A DNA stretch of 64,000 nt. It comes from Sambucus nigra. Lineage: Eukaryota > Streptophyta > Magnoliopsida > Dipsacales > Adoxaceae. The stretch is from the NCBI GenBank assembly GCA_949130495.1, contig CASBWL010000424.1:186001-250000 (forward strand), read 5' to 3'. Made by a program: the position numbers and the translations under genes. Every line of letters begins with the position of its first letter. Positions within the stretch are counted from its first letter, which is position 1. Below the pieces are notes generated by a model, which worked only from the letters and a program-made list of their open reading frames with translations, made no database searches and was not told the DNA's origin. Below are positions 49,587 through 60,836 of this stretch, one piece after another.

Positions 49587-51102
49587 ATGGCAAAATTGAG
49601 GATAGCCATCGAAAACAAGTCGGGGATATTAGCGAGATCCCTCGAGCTGGTAAAGACGATCAACGACCCGGGGTACATTAGTTGGAAGGAGGTTCCATAT
49701 GAGCTCAAGTTAGCTGTTTGGGTGGCACTACAGGTAATGTATTTATATTTATATTTATATTTATATTTATATTTATATTTATATGAATATTTCAATTTCA
49801 ATTTCGATTTCGATTGCGATTTTGATTTCGATTTCAATTTCATTTTAAATTTGTATGTATATTTATTCGCAACTAACATTGTATTTGTTGGACAGGAACA
49901 ATTCAGCCCGGATCCAAAGCTACGTGATTCCGTCTTGGAGAAGTTGAGGGAGCAATACAAGACGTGGAAGAAAAACATGCAGACCCGCTACTTTAGGAAG
50001 ACACAAGAGTCCGTTATCCGAATGCGTGAATCCATCCCGCCGAAGGAGTTGATCTCATTGCTCAATGGCAAAAATTCATTGACAAAGAGATCGGGGAGCG
50101 ACAATTGGCATCTCGCCAATCGGGGAGGGAAAATCGGGCAATAAATACGAACGTGCACTACTCAGTTCGGTCGTCTTACGCCGAGGTGGAGCATAGGATG
50201 ATGGTAAGATTTAATTTTTCTATAACTAGATAAATATATTATTCTTCATTCTTTTACTTTTCAGGGCCGATACTAATTTTACTTTATTTTATTTCAGGGG
50301 ACAGGGATTGGCCCTGGGGGTAGGCCACATAGGCTCGATACTTATGTGGCTCTTTGGATGAAGAAGGGGAAGGATAAGGAGGTGTCCCCGAGCGTTGCGG
50401 CCATGATTGTAAGTAATCCAATAATTTACTTTTTATTAATTACGTTATAATTTTTTAATTTACTTATTTTACTAATCATTTGTTTTTTGTGGTTACAGGC
50501 AAAGCTTAAGGAAGTGCATGAGTCGCAGTCTGATGCCGATAAGGCATGTTTGTCCACTGACGCACTCAGCTAAGTGCATAGCGCTGATCTCAATGGGAGG
50601 ACAAGGGGGTGAGCTTGTGGGTGGCCAAATCTAGGATCATCATATTGGAGACCAGCGACACCGGGTTGGCTTGAACGTGGACTCGCATGACGCGAAGCTG
50701 TCCCATTTGGAGGAGATGGTCCAAGATATGTTCTCATTCATGAATCTTTCATTGGGCAAAAACTGTAAGGGGAAAGGGAAGGAGAAGGAGAAGTTGGTGG
50801 AGGAGGAGGTGCAGGAGGATGAGGATATGGACCTCACTACTTCATCGTCGACACGTGCAAACTTTGATGATTCATTTCCCTATTTGGCTCCCTTCGACCA
50901 ACCGATGTCGACACTTGGTTGGCTAAGCATGATTATACTGGACATATTTGATGGCCAGTGGATAGGGCGGGGGTTAAAGGATCCGAATATCCTCCAGGGT
51001 GCACTAGTTCATGGACGTGAGCTTAATGACATCGAGTCCATGGTGCTTGTCACGCATGTGATACTCGAGAAGGAGAACTCCCCATTGTGGTTGCGTGAAT
51101 AA
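49587..51102 (+). pseudogene. CACTA second gene, transposase_24 (En/Spm) type, four exons
   Basis: Four exon-like blocks joined by consensus introns: 49587-49733, 49896-50203, 50298-50408 and 50499-51102. Introns are GT-AG: 49734-49895, 50204-50297 and 50409-50498. The encoded order is typical of plant transposase_24 proteins: VPYELKLAVWVALQ; SPDPKLRDSVLEKLREQYKTWKK; then WQKFIDKEI and SSYAEVEHRMM; GPGGRPHRLDTYVALWMKKG; and a charged C-terminus containing a lysine/glutamate-rich stretch (about residues 30-50 of the 50671 frame) and ending at 51102. A frameshift near 50060 separates the two halves of exon 2, and stops and frame changes damage exon 4 (50571 onward). The family protein binds subterminal repeats or assists transposition, by analogy with TnpA. 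Confidence 0.75.
49738..49840. repeat. hexanucleotide repeats in intron 1 of the CACTA gene
   Basis: About eight copies of TTATAT (49740-49785) are followed by TTTCAATTTCGATT-type repeats to about 49840. The 45-residue Tyr/Lys and Asp/Phe repeats predicted on both strands come from this intron, not from a protein. Confidence 0.85.
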
Positions 51103-51249
51103 TGTGGCACGATGTATATTAGTGGGTGTGTCAATTCATATATCATGTGGCCAAACTGCTTGAACAGGTACAATGTTGCTATAATAGGTACAAATATACT
51201 GCTGGGCAGTGTCAGTACCCAAACTGGCCAGCAATTCTTTTTTCAATTA
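51103..51249 (+). other. CACTA 3' untranslated part
   Basis: Non-coding sequence between the last exon and the right subterminal repeats. No distinct signal was recognised. Confidence 0.4.
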
Positions 51250-51548
51250 TGCCCAGAATTATCACGGTCATTGACCCTAACAAGTCCGTGACAAATAAAC
51301 TTATCACGGACTTGTCACTTCAATGTCCATGATAATTTTCTAACCATTGTCACGGGCTTTCCACGGTCCTTAGCCATGATAAACATGTCAAGGTCAAGGA
51401 CCGTGACATGACCATGACAATTCTAACGAACTTCTCACGGTCAATGATCGTGACAAGTCCGTGACAAAAAAAGTATCACCCCGAGAATTGTCACGGTAAT
51501 TGACCTTGACAAGTTGAACTTATCAAGGTCAATGACGGTGACAATTTG
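51250..51548. repeat. CACTA right subterminal repeats
   Basis: About ten degraded copies of TTATCACGGTCA or its complement TGACCGTGACAA in both orientations (for example 51258, 51294, 51347, 51392, 51435, 51488). They mirror the cleaner array at the left end, which supports the two ends belonging to one element. Confidence 0.85.
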
Positions 51549-51565
51549 GCAGATTTGGTGCAGTT

Positions 51566-52257
51566 ATCCATAAGAGATAAAATTTTCACTTTTTGATAAA
51601 ATAGGTTACAATGGTAGGATCTTACAAGATCTACGCACACTTTCAATCCAAGCCCAAATATACTAAATCTCATTTTGGAATTGAGTATAAAAACCCAAAA
51701 CCTCTCACTCTTTATTTCCTTTTTTGAAGAATAGCACTCTTAATGTCAACAAAACACGAATCAAACCCCTTCTTATTTTATTTTATACCCAAATTGTTAC
51801 ATGTGAAAACCCCAAAAATACCACCACTTAAAATAAATTTTTAAAACACCTGAACTGTTTCCATGACATGTTTGCTGAAGCAAAGCACCCATTCATTGCC
51901 TACCAAAATGGACATAAATTGGGTTAGTAAATTTTAAGCCCAATTTCACAATTACAACCTTATCATGGGAATAATTTCTAGTCACTAATGCAACCCCAAT
52001 GAACAAAGTTCATCATTGTATGATTCTTTACTGATGCCTAGTAAGTCTTTTTCCTTTGATGCTAGGATAAAGGAACCTTTCAAGGGTGATTTAAGTTTCG
52101 AGCATCCCAATGAATGGAGAAATAATGTGTTTGGAACAATTTATAAAAATAAAAGAGACATACAATGTCGTTCAAATTATCTTGATATTAAGTTGATGCA
52201 TCATACAATGAAAGTTTGAGATAAATTTGAACATTGATTGAGATTTGAAACAACAGT
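51566..52257. other. right flank of the CACTA, diverged repeat, then unassigned DNA
   Basis: 51566-51960 aligns with 34683-35060. From 51960 on no similarity or gene is seen. A frame at 52016-52219 (RIKEPFKGDLSFEHPNEWRN) could be old coding DNA but matches nothing I recognise. Confidence 0.45.
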
Positions 52258-53350
52258 AGTAATGCCCCGTAATTGTTAAAATCTAACAAAAATAATGGAA
52301 ATTAATAATTGATTATGATTTAGTATGTTGTAAATTAAACTATATGAATAAAGTTTAATTTATTTGAATTTTCATGAATTTTATGCTAATAAAATGAAAG
52401 TTCATTCAATTAGTGCGTATTTTGGGTTTACGTGGAATATAGGTATTTTGAAAAATCTTAGGCACCATGTTAGGGTTATAAGGACTGTTGATTTTGTCTA
52501 ACATGATGTTTGTGAATAGTTATGAGGAGGGGGGGGAGAGAGAGAGAGAACTGAACTCTAAAGACATCAACGATCGAAGCCTAAAGCCCCGATTATAGAG
52601 GAACGAGGCGTGATAGCAACCAAGGAGGCTTGCAACCCATCCATGGAGAGATATTCTTGGGTTTCATATATATAAATTTTTCCATGAGATTTTATTTGTT
52701 TTCACTTTTCTCTCAAACAAAAAACATACAACATGTTTTCATCCCTAACCTTTAAACCTTTAACCTCAATTAAAATAAACCTTCAAACCTCCATTAAAAG
52801 ACCTTTACATTTGAATTTAGGAGTGCTAAAAAAGAAAAAATGATCAGAATTCTGAGGAGATTAGGGATCCAATATCAGATTCGAGAAATGACAAATTTCA
52901 AAATTTTGCTTCATGGACTTTAATCGTCTAAGTTAGGTGTTCATCCTTTCGTGATTATTTTATGTGCTACATGTATTCAACTTTTACTATATATGTGTTA
53001 CGTTCTATGTGTTAATTTTATATATTATATGCTTGTATATAACCAATATATCCCATTGCATACATGTTACTCTGCTTTGATTTTTTATTCTGGGATAATA
53101 TGATTTGAATAATTTACGTGGCATATTAGGACAGAGAATTTGGATAGAGAATGTATACCTAAATTGTGTAAATGAATATATATTGTGAAAAGTAAATTAG
53201 TTGGGAGAAAGATTAATCATATTGATAGGTTGTTGCAGGAAGCATATGCGGACCACTTATTAGACGAGGAGTACATTCGAGCTATTCCCTCGTCTTTTTC
53301 GATGGAGAACACTAAGATAAGAGGATCTAGAGGAGCCCAAAGGACTAATG
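52258..53350 (+). mobile_element. old gypsy element, left part (5' LTR start and gag start)
   Basis: The first 140 bp (52258-52400: CCCCGTAATTG, GGAAATTAATAA, ATGATTTAGTATGTTG, TGAATTTTCATGAATTT) match 62855-63000, which follows a purine tract, so they are the starts of two LTRs of one old element. The LTR end and primer site are not recognisable. An ATG at 53302 begins a gag-like frame (MENTKIRGSRGAQRTN) that is cut at 53350 by the next insertion. The companion half is 61552-63000. Confidence 0.6.
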
Positions 53351-54409
53351 TGTAATACCCCATATTTTTGTGGGATTTTATTTTAATTATGGGGTTATGT
53401 TTTTTTAATTTAAATGGCGAGAATTTATTTGTAATTAATCCGGATTTAAAATTAAATAATTACTTGGGTGACGAGAGTTAGTATTTATTAGTGATAATTA
53501 TGTTGAATATGATTATGAATACATTATAATTTCTGTGAGTGAAAAATACGGCATTTACAGTACATTTAGTTGGGACGCGCGTGTGAGTCGTGTTAGAACT
53601 TAAATGAGAAATTAAAATATTATTTTATTTTTAATTATTTTGATGAATATTTTGAGTGCGCCAGTGTGTTCTAAAGGGTCGATATAGTAAAAAAAAAGTC
53701 TACTCGGGGGCTTAGTGTGGGGTTCGGGGAAGTTTTAGGCCAAACCGACACCCCAGAGGGGTATTTTTGCCTTTTGAAAAATTAGAATTAATTAATGGAC
53801 AAAAATTGGAGAAATATATCTGCATGGGAGAGTTAGGGTAAATAACTGGTAAACCTAAAAGAGAGTCCAAGAGGAAGAAGGAGAAGAGTTCCCTAGGAGT
53901 TCCAAGGCCAAACCCAATCACATTTCACCAAAAATACCACCAAAGCGTAGATCGGGAAGGGAATAACGATCTCATACCAATTTCAAGTGATGAATTAGAC
54001 CTTCGTTAAAAAGTCAAGTGTTTATCTTGCTTAATTTAGAGCATATTCTATCCATGTTTGATTAATTGATGATTTACTCATGATATTATGAAATTGGGTA
54101 TTAATTTATGATTGTGGTATAGGTATTGCATGTAGTTGAATAACCATATGTTGGGGATTATAAATATGAATTTTATCTGTTGAAACCACGAAATTATATA
54201 TGGGTTTAGTTTTCATTAATGGTGATTATATGAAATTAGGGCTTTATGAAGATTTGAGAAATTCATCTGAATCCATGTTAAAATTTCAAGTATTTGATAT
54301 TAAAAACGTGGTGGAAAGTGTTCTAATACTAGGGGATATATTTTAGAGTCGTTGGATTTGAGTTAGGATAAATTTTGGGTGATTTGGGTGTTGAAAAAGT
54401 TGGAAAAAC

Positions 54410-54560
54410 GCAGAATTGAAGTGGGAGGGACGAAGTTCGAAAATCTCGTTCAAAGGACTTTTGTCATTCAAACGACATCGTTCGAATGAGAAACCCAATG
54501 ATTTATCCAATGAGCATTCATTCGAACGACCTCGTCCGAACAAGAATTCCCTAGATTCTA
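54410..54560. repeat. TTCGAACGA-rich block in the LTR
   Basis: Six or more TTCGAA or CGTTCGAA-type words cluster here. The stretch 54520-54549 (ATTCGAACGACCTCGTCCGA...) agrees with 11773-11802 in the copia LTR at about 26 of 30 positions, although the two elements belong to different superfamilies. Confidence 0.6.
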
Positions 54561-55483
54561 ACGAGAGTTCAGAAATTCTATTTTTTCCCGGAGAAGTTAA
54601 AATCTTATGAGGTTAATTCAAGTCAGGGAGAATGACCTACAATATTATTGAGTGGCTCCATTACATAGTCTAGTGGTGAGATGATTGTGTAACTACTATG
54701 GGAATATATTGCAATGAGAGGGCCTTATAGAGTATATACAATAGAGAGATAAATCATTTAGAAAGAGTGACATGAATGTTTGAGATAATAATACTACATA
54801 TAAATATGAGAATTTGGGTTACATGAATACCTAATGATTATTATAGGATATGTGTATATACCTATTGATTGAATTATTGTGTGTATAACATACCTACACT
54901 GCTTGCCATCAGGTGGAAGTTGCGTGTTGTAGGCGATCATATCTTGAGCACCTTCGAGGGGATTTTGATTCAGACCACTAGAACATAGAACCTTGGTACG
55001 GGCTATCTGTAAGAATGATGGTGATGACGGTCATATGGGTGCGTAAGTATGTGCGTAGCCCATTGGCTTGGAACTGTATTTGCCTCCAATATGTGTTTTT
55101 ATTTTGATTGTTCATGAGATATTGAACCTATAGTCCTTCATGCAATGAGCGATGCACCGGGACATGATAGAAGAGTATGCATTGCTCCAAGGGAGCCCAA
55201 ACCCAAGGGTGCAGTATTAGTATATATATACATAGAGAGATAAACATATGTATACATGTAACTTATTCTTCTGTGCGTGTCTAGTAGATTTGGAAATAAT
55301 AATAGTTACTACATTAACTCTATGAGAAAAAGAACGTTTATGAGAATAACGGTTGTCTATATAAATAACTATCTTTAAACATATGGTAACACGAGATACG
55401 GGTGATATGGAAAAATACTTGAGAGTAGTGGAGTAATGTTTGTACCTTCATAAAACTAATTAGGTGGGGTAATATGACTAGGA

Positions 55484-57866
55484 TGTAACAACCCGGATTT
55501 TTTAAATGAGAATTTTTAAATTAATTTTGGAAATCAGAGAAAAATGAAATTTTGGATTTTATAAATTTTATAATTTAAAGTGTTGGTTTTTATATTTGAA
55601 AAATAAATTTTCAAACGGAATTGGAATCGAAATTAAAATGGAGTTTTAATTGAATCTTTATTATTTAGAAGAGTCCTCAAAATATAAAACTCTCTAAGAG
55701 TCCTCAAAACATATTACTTTCTTGTAAAAATAATATTTTTAGAAATCCGACCCTCCGATCGAGCTGAATTTTTTGTCAGTAGTCCTGTCTCGCCGTTCGC
55801 TACAACATACTAAAATTTCAAGCGATTCTAACGGTCCGATCGTCCGTAATGATTTTTTCAAGTATTTGTATTTGATTAGGACTCTAATTCTTTTTGGTAT
55901 ATAAACATAAAGTGACGAGTTTAGATCTTTTAAAACACACTTTAGCCTTCTAAAAAATCAGAATCCTCTCATCTTCTTCAACCTCAAAACCCTAGCCCCA
56001 TTCTACATAACTTTCAACTCAAGTTTTGTCAAGATTAACCGGATTTTCTCAAGACGCGTCAAGAACGAATCTTTGTCAAATTTTTGGGAGGAATACACAT
56101 TCAAGATCAGATTTCTAAACAAACTTTTATTCAGGCATGAATATTCTATTCTTTTCCTTTAGTATTTTGCGTTTTAAGTGTTGCCTAAACACTTAATTAC
56201 ATGTTTTCTTAAAAATAATTAGTAACTTAATTAGAAAAAGTGAATACTAATTATGGGGCTGTTTTTATAAAATCTTTTAATCTGAATAATATTCATAACC
56301 CTTTGGGTACGTAGGATTGATGAGTGATTTTGGGTTTTATTGGTGTAGGTTGCATATAGAAAAACCCTAGTTTTAAAATAAATAATTTTTGGGTGCGTAT
56401 AACTCATGTAATACATGTAGAGATAATGAAATTTGGTTTTTGATGTATATATTATGAAAAATTGGTATATTTAATTTAAAATAATTAAAAGAGATTATTT
56501 GGGTATTGTTGACGTTGTGATAATTAAATTAAAGATTTAATTGAATTGGACTATCATGCGTAGTTTTATACGTTGATTAATCATGCGTGGTTGTGTGACT
56601 TTTTGATATTATTATATTTCCTTGTGATGATGGGTTGTTGGGTATTTTTGCTCCCCCTATATTTTTAGAATGCCTTCTAGGAATGGGACTAGTGAGGGAA
56701 GATTATTGCGTTTTTATCACCTTGAGGGTGGGCTGATTTTTATTACTTTCTCGTCGTTACACTTGTCTAAGTATGAGACTAGGTCATGATTTATGTTAGA
56801 AAATCCTCCTATACATAAGTTAGGACGTATTGATAACTTGGGGACCCTTAGGTATGGGACTAAGGGGTATTTTGAGGATCTCACGTCGATTAAAAGGGTG
56901 GGGTGATTATAAATTGTGAAATTGAGAAATTGAGAATTAATGCCTAAGATAAAAACGGGTATTAAAATTTGTGGTGACATAATGTGTCGGGGCTGACAGT
57001 TTAAACGGGCCAGAGGGCGATTTATGTCGTGTCGTGTGTGGAACCTTGTCATGTGTCGGGGCCGACAGTAAACGGGTCAGAGGGCGATTGACAAGGGTAA
57101 CCTTGTCATGTGTCGGGGCCGACAGTAAACGGGTCAGAGGGCGATTGACAAGGGGAAGTGTGACACTTTAATAAAAAGTGAGAACAATAATAAAAGTTGG
57201 TTAATGTAATTAAATTCACATCGTGGGACTTTGGAATTTAAAATTATATTGGTGTGCCTATAAATGGGGATTTATGCGGGTAGTTAGTGATTTATATCTA
57301 TCGCGTTTAATTATCCCGTTTAATTTAAAATATTCTATTGTGATATTTATTGCGTATAATGCTACTGTCTGGATTCAAGGATCCTATTTGAGAAGAGTAG
57401 TGTGTATTCTTGCTCAGGGCTTTGGCTCTGACCCATGCGTTGACTAATATTTTTTCAGGATGAGAATTGGAGAAGCTGCATAAGTTTATCAGAGTTATCA
57501 TTGGAGGTGTAGCTGGAGTTATTTACTTTATGGCATAGTTTAGTTAGACTTTCTTTTCCAGTCGTATTATGAGACTTCATTGGAGTTTTATTGGGCCATT
57601 CGGTTCCAAAGTTGTTTAGAGGATTTCTGTTGGGATTATTTAGGTTTTAATTAATCATTATTGGAGATTGGATTTTTGGAGTTAGCATGTGATGGATCTT
57701 TTATCGCTTAGTTATTTGTGATTATTTGAGATTGATTCAATTATTTATCTTATGGACTGATTATTTATGTCACATATCTATCTCATGCTAAGAATGGTAT
57801 TTTATTTAGTTCACGCCCGGCATAGTTTTGGTGGCGGCCGACGCCAGAATTAGGCGGGGTGTGACA
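55484..57866 (+). repeat. 5' LTR of the young element
   Basis: A TATA-like GGTATATAAACATAAAG (about 55894-55910) is followed within about 100 bp by a leader-like stretch. Frames such as 57052-56717 and 57223-57447 occur identically in the other LTR and are not genes. Confidence 0.95.
56977..57157. repeat. 57-bp tandem hairpin repeats in the LTR
   Basis: Two full units (57044-57100, 57101-57157) and a diverged partial one before them (from 56977). Each begins CCTTGTCA and ends TGACAAGG, which can pair, and contains a second palindrome GTCGGGGCCGAC near its middle. The partner LTR has the same array at 59947-60127. Confidence 0.9.
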
Positions 57867-58453
57867 GATGGTATCAGAGCATGATCTTAGGTCTCGTAGG
57901 TTATGAGTCCGTTTAGCTTCCGCGTTGCCGATCTTTGATTCCCTTTGATGATTCGTACTTCTTAAGGTACAGGGTCTAGCATACATGTTAGATGCGTTTC
58001 TTGGAGATGTGAAGTTTTGAGTTAAGGACGTTGTAGACATTGAGTTTAGAATTAGTAAGCTTGATGTGGGGATCCTTAGAATGGATTTTGGAGAAGATAA
58101 TTATTTTGAAGATTTTAGTATAGATGTTAGGTACCGTATGTATCGATTTTTTATGTTAAGATTTAATTTGAGGAAGTTATAATTTTAATGATTTTCGGAT
58201 ATAGGATCGAGTGGGGGATTTTGAGAGCATGTGGTACGCCATTATTTTTATAGTTATGTGTATGTATATTGGCAATATATATTATTTTGTTGCTCGTGGG
58301 GTAGGTGCGCGTAGAATTGGGTGTATGGGCGCCCAATTATGGCATTCTACGGGTAGGCATATGTGAGCCTTATTTTCTTTTTGCGAGATTTAAGTGTTTA
58401 TGTGTATGCTTCGTATAATTTCGAGGACGAAATTCTTTGCTAGTGGGGAAGTA
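57867..58453 (+). other. internal region of the young element (PBS, non-coding, PPT)
   Basis: TGGTATCAGAGC at 57869-57880 is the tRNA-Met primer site. The remainder has no frame of note. At 58318-58372 a block GGGTGTATGGGCGCCCAATT with downstream GGCATATGTGAGCCTTA recurs, diverged, at 62641-62697 in the old gypsy remnant. The tail CTAGTGGGGAAGTA (58440-58453) is the purine tract. Confidence 0.85.
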
Positions 58454-60836
58454 TGTAACAACCCGGATTTTTTAAATGAGAATTTTTAAATTAATTTTGG
58501 AAATCAGAGAAAAATGAAATTTTGGATTTTATAAATTTTATAATTTAAAGTGTTGGTTTTTATATTTGAAAAATAAATTTTCAAACGGAATTGGAATCGA
58601 AATTAAAATGGAGTTTTAATTGAATCTTTATTATTTAGAAGAGTCCTCAAAATATAAAACTCTCTAAGAGTCCTCAAAACATATTACTTTCTTGTAAAAA
58701 TAATATTTTTAGAAATCCGACCCTCCGATCGAGCTGAATTTTTTGTCAGCAGTCCTGTCTCGCCGTTCGCTACAACATACTAAAATTTCAAGCGATTCTA
58801 ACGGTCCGATCGTCCGTAATGATTTTTTCAAGTATTTGTATTTGATTAGGACTCTAATTCTTTTTGGTATATAAACATAAAGTGACGAGTTTAGATCTTT
58901 TAAAACAAACTTTAGCCTTCTAAAAAATCAGAATCCTCTCATCTTCTTCAACCTCAAAACCCTAGCCCCATTCTACATAACTTTCAACTCAAGTTTTGTC
59001 AAGATTAACCGGATTTTCTCAAGACGCGTCAAGAACGAATCTTTGTCAAATTTTTGGGAGGAATACACATTCAAGATCAGATTTCTAAACAAACTTTTAT
59101 TCAGGCATGAATACTCTATTCTTTTCCTTTAGTATTATGCGTTTTAAGTGTCGCCTAAACACTTAATTACATGTTTTCTTAAAAATAATTAGTAACTTAA
59201 TTAGAAAAAGTGAATACTAATTATGGGGCTGTTTTTATAAAATCTTTTAATCTGAATAATATTCATAACCCTTTGGGTACGTAGGATTGATGAGTGATTT
59301 TGGGTTTTATTGGTGTAGGTTGCATAAAGAAAAACCCTAGTTTTAAAATAAATAATTTTTGGGTGCGTATAACTCATGTAATACATGTAGAGATAATGAA
59401 ATTTGGTTTTTTATGTATATATGATGAAAAATTGGTATATTTAATTTAAAATAATTAAAAGAGATTATTTGGGTATTGTTGACGTTGTGATAATTAAATT
59501 AAAGATTTAATTGAATTGGACTATCATGCGTAGTTTTATACGTTGATTAATCATGCGTGGTTGTGTGACTTTTTGGTATTATTATATTTCCTTGTGATGA
59601 TGGGTTGTTGGGTATTTTTGCTCCCCCTATATTTTTAGAATGCCTTCTAGGAATGGGACTAGTGAGGGAAGATTATTGCGTTTTTATCACCTTGAGGGTG
59701 GGCTGATTTTTATTACTTTATCGTCGTTACACTTGTCTAAGTATGAGACTAGGTCATGATTTATGTTAGAAAATCCTCTTATACATAAGTTAGGACGTAT
59801 TGATAACTTGGGGACCCTTAGGTATGGGACTAAGGGGTATTTTGAGGATCTCACGTCGATTAAAAGGGTGGGGTGATTATAAATTGTGAAATTGAGAAAT
59901 TGAGAATTAAAGCCTAAGATAAAAACGGGTATTAAAATTTGTGGTGACATAATGTGTCGGGGCTGACAGTTTAAACGGGCCAGAGGGCGATTTATGTCGT
60001 GTCGTGTGTGGAACCTTGTCATGTGTCGGGGCCGACAGTAAACGGGTCATAGGGCGATTGACAAGGGTAACCTTGTCATGTGTCGGGGCCGACAGTAAAC
60101 GGGTCAGAGGGCGATTGACAAGGGGAAGTGTGACACTTTAATAAAAAGTGAGAACAATAATAAAAGTTGGTTAATATAATTAAATTCACATCGTGGGACT
60201 TTGGAATTTAAAATTATATTGGTGTGCCTATAAATGGGGATTTATGCGGGTAGTTAGTGATTTATATCTATCGCGTTTAATTATCCCGTTTAATTTAAAA
60301 TATTCTATTGTGATATTTATTGCGTATAATGCTACTGTCTGGATTCAAGGATCCTATTTGAGAAGAGTAGTGTGTATTCTTGCTCAGGGCTTTGGCTCTG
60401 ACCCATGCGTTGACTAATATTTTTTCAGGATGAGAATTGGAGAAGCTGCATAAGTTTATCAGAGTTATCATTGGAGGTGTAGCTGGAGTTATTTACTTTA
60501 TGGCATAGTTTAAGTAGACTTTCTTTTCCAGTCGTATTATGAGACTTCATTGGAGTTTTATTGGGCCATTCGGTTCCAAAGTTGTTTAGAGGATTTCTGT
60601 TGGGATTATTTAGGTTTTAATTAATCATTATTGGAGATTGGATTTTTGGAGTTAGCATGTGATGGATCTTTTATCGCTTAGTTATTTGTGATTATTTGAG
60701 ATTGATTCAATTATTTATCTTATGGACTGATTATTTATGTCACATATCTATCTCATGCTAAGAATGGTATTTTATTTAGTTCACGCCCGGCATAGTTTTG
60801 GTGGCGGCCGACGCCAGAATTAGGCGGGGTGTGACA
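58454..60836 (+). repeat. 3' LTR of the young element
   Basis: Same length as the 5' LTR, about 15 single-base differences and no indels seen by eye. The difference at 60050 (GGTCAT for GGTCAG) falls inside the hairpin repeat. Confidence 0.95.

Larger units (their letters stand above)
36971..51565 (+). mobile_element. CACTA (En/Spm) DNA transposon carrying a nested gypsy element
   Basis: The left end is CACTACACCAAAA. The right end reads TTTGGTGCAGTT (51554-51565), the inverted repeat with two changes from TTTGGTGTAGTG. A 3-bp duplication ATC flanks both ends (36968-36970, 51566-51568), as CACTA elements require. Both subterminal regions carry repeated TCACGGTCA motifs in both orientations, the expected transposase-binding arrays. 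Inside are remnants of a tnp2-like transposase and a transposase_24-like second gene. Without the 10.5-kb gypsy insert the element is about 4.1 kb. Both genes are broken, so it cannot supply its own transposase. Confidence 0.9.
55484..60836 (+). mobile_element. young non-autonomous LTR retrotransposon without coding capacity
   Basis: Two LTRs of exactly 2383 bp (55484-57866 and 58454-60836) differ at about 15 positions by my count, roughly 0.6 percent. They begin TGTAACAACCCGG, end GGCGGGGTGTGACA and are flanked by a perfect duplication TAGGA (55479-55483, 60837-60841). The interior is only 587 bp. It has a tRNA-Met primer site and a purine tract but no gag, pol or other gene. LTR termini and the tail before the purine tract (TTTCGAGGACGAAATT) are gypsy/Tekay-like, so it must be mobilised by proteins of a related element. 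Confidence 0.95.

Noticed and set aside
49526..50144. A 150-residue minus and a 185-residue plus open frame with YKYKYK and DFDFDF repeats
   Set aside because: The repeats come from an AT-rich intron between good GT-AG sites. The plus frame is exon 1, intron and exon 2 read through by chance.
57223..60417. Identical 74-residue and 111-residue frames present twice
   Set aside because: Their identity follows from the two LTRs of one element. They show no motif or codon conservation beyond the surrounding non-coding DNA.
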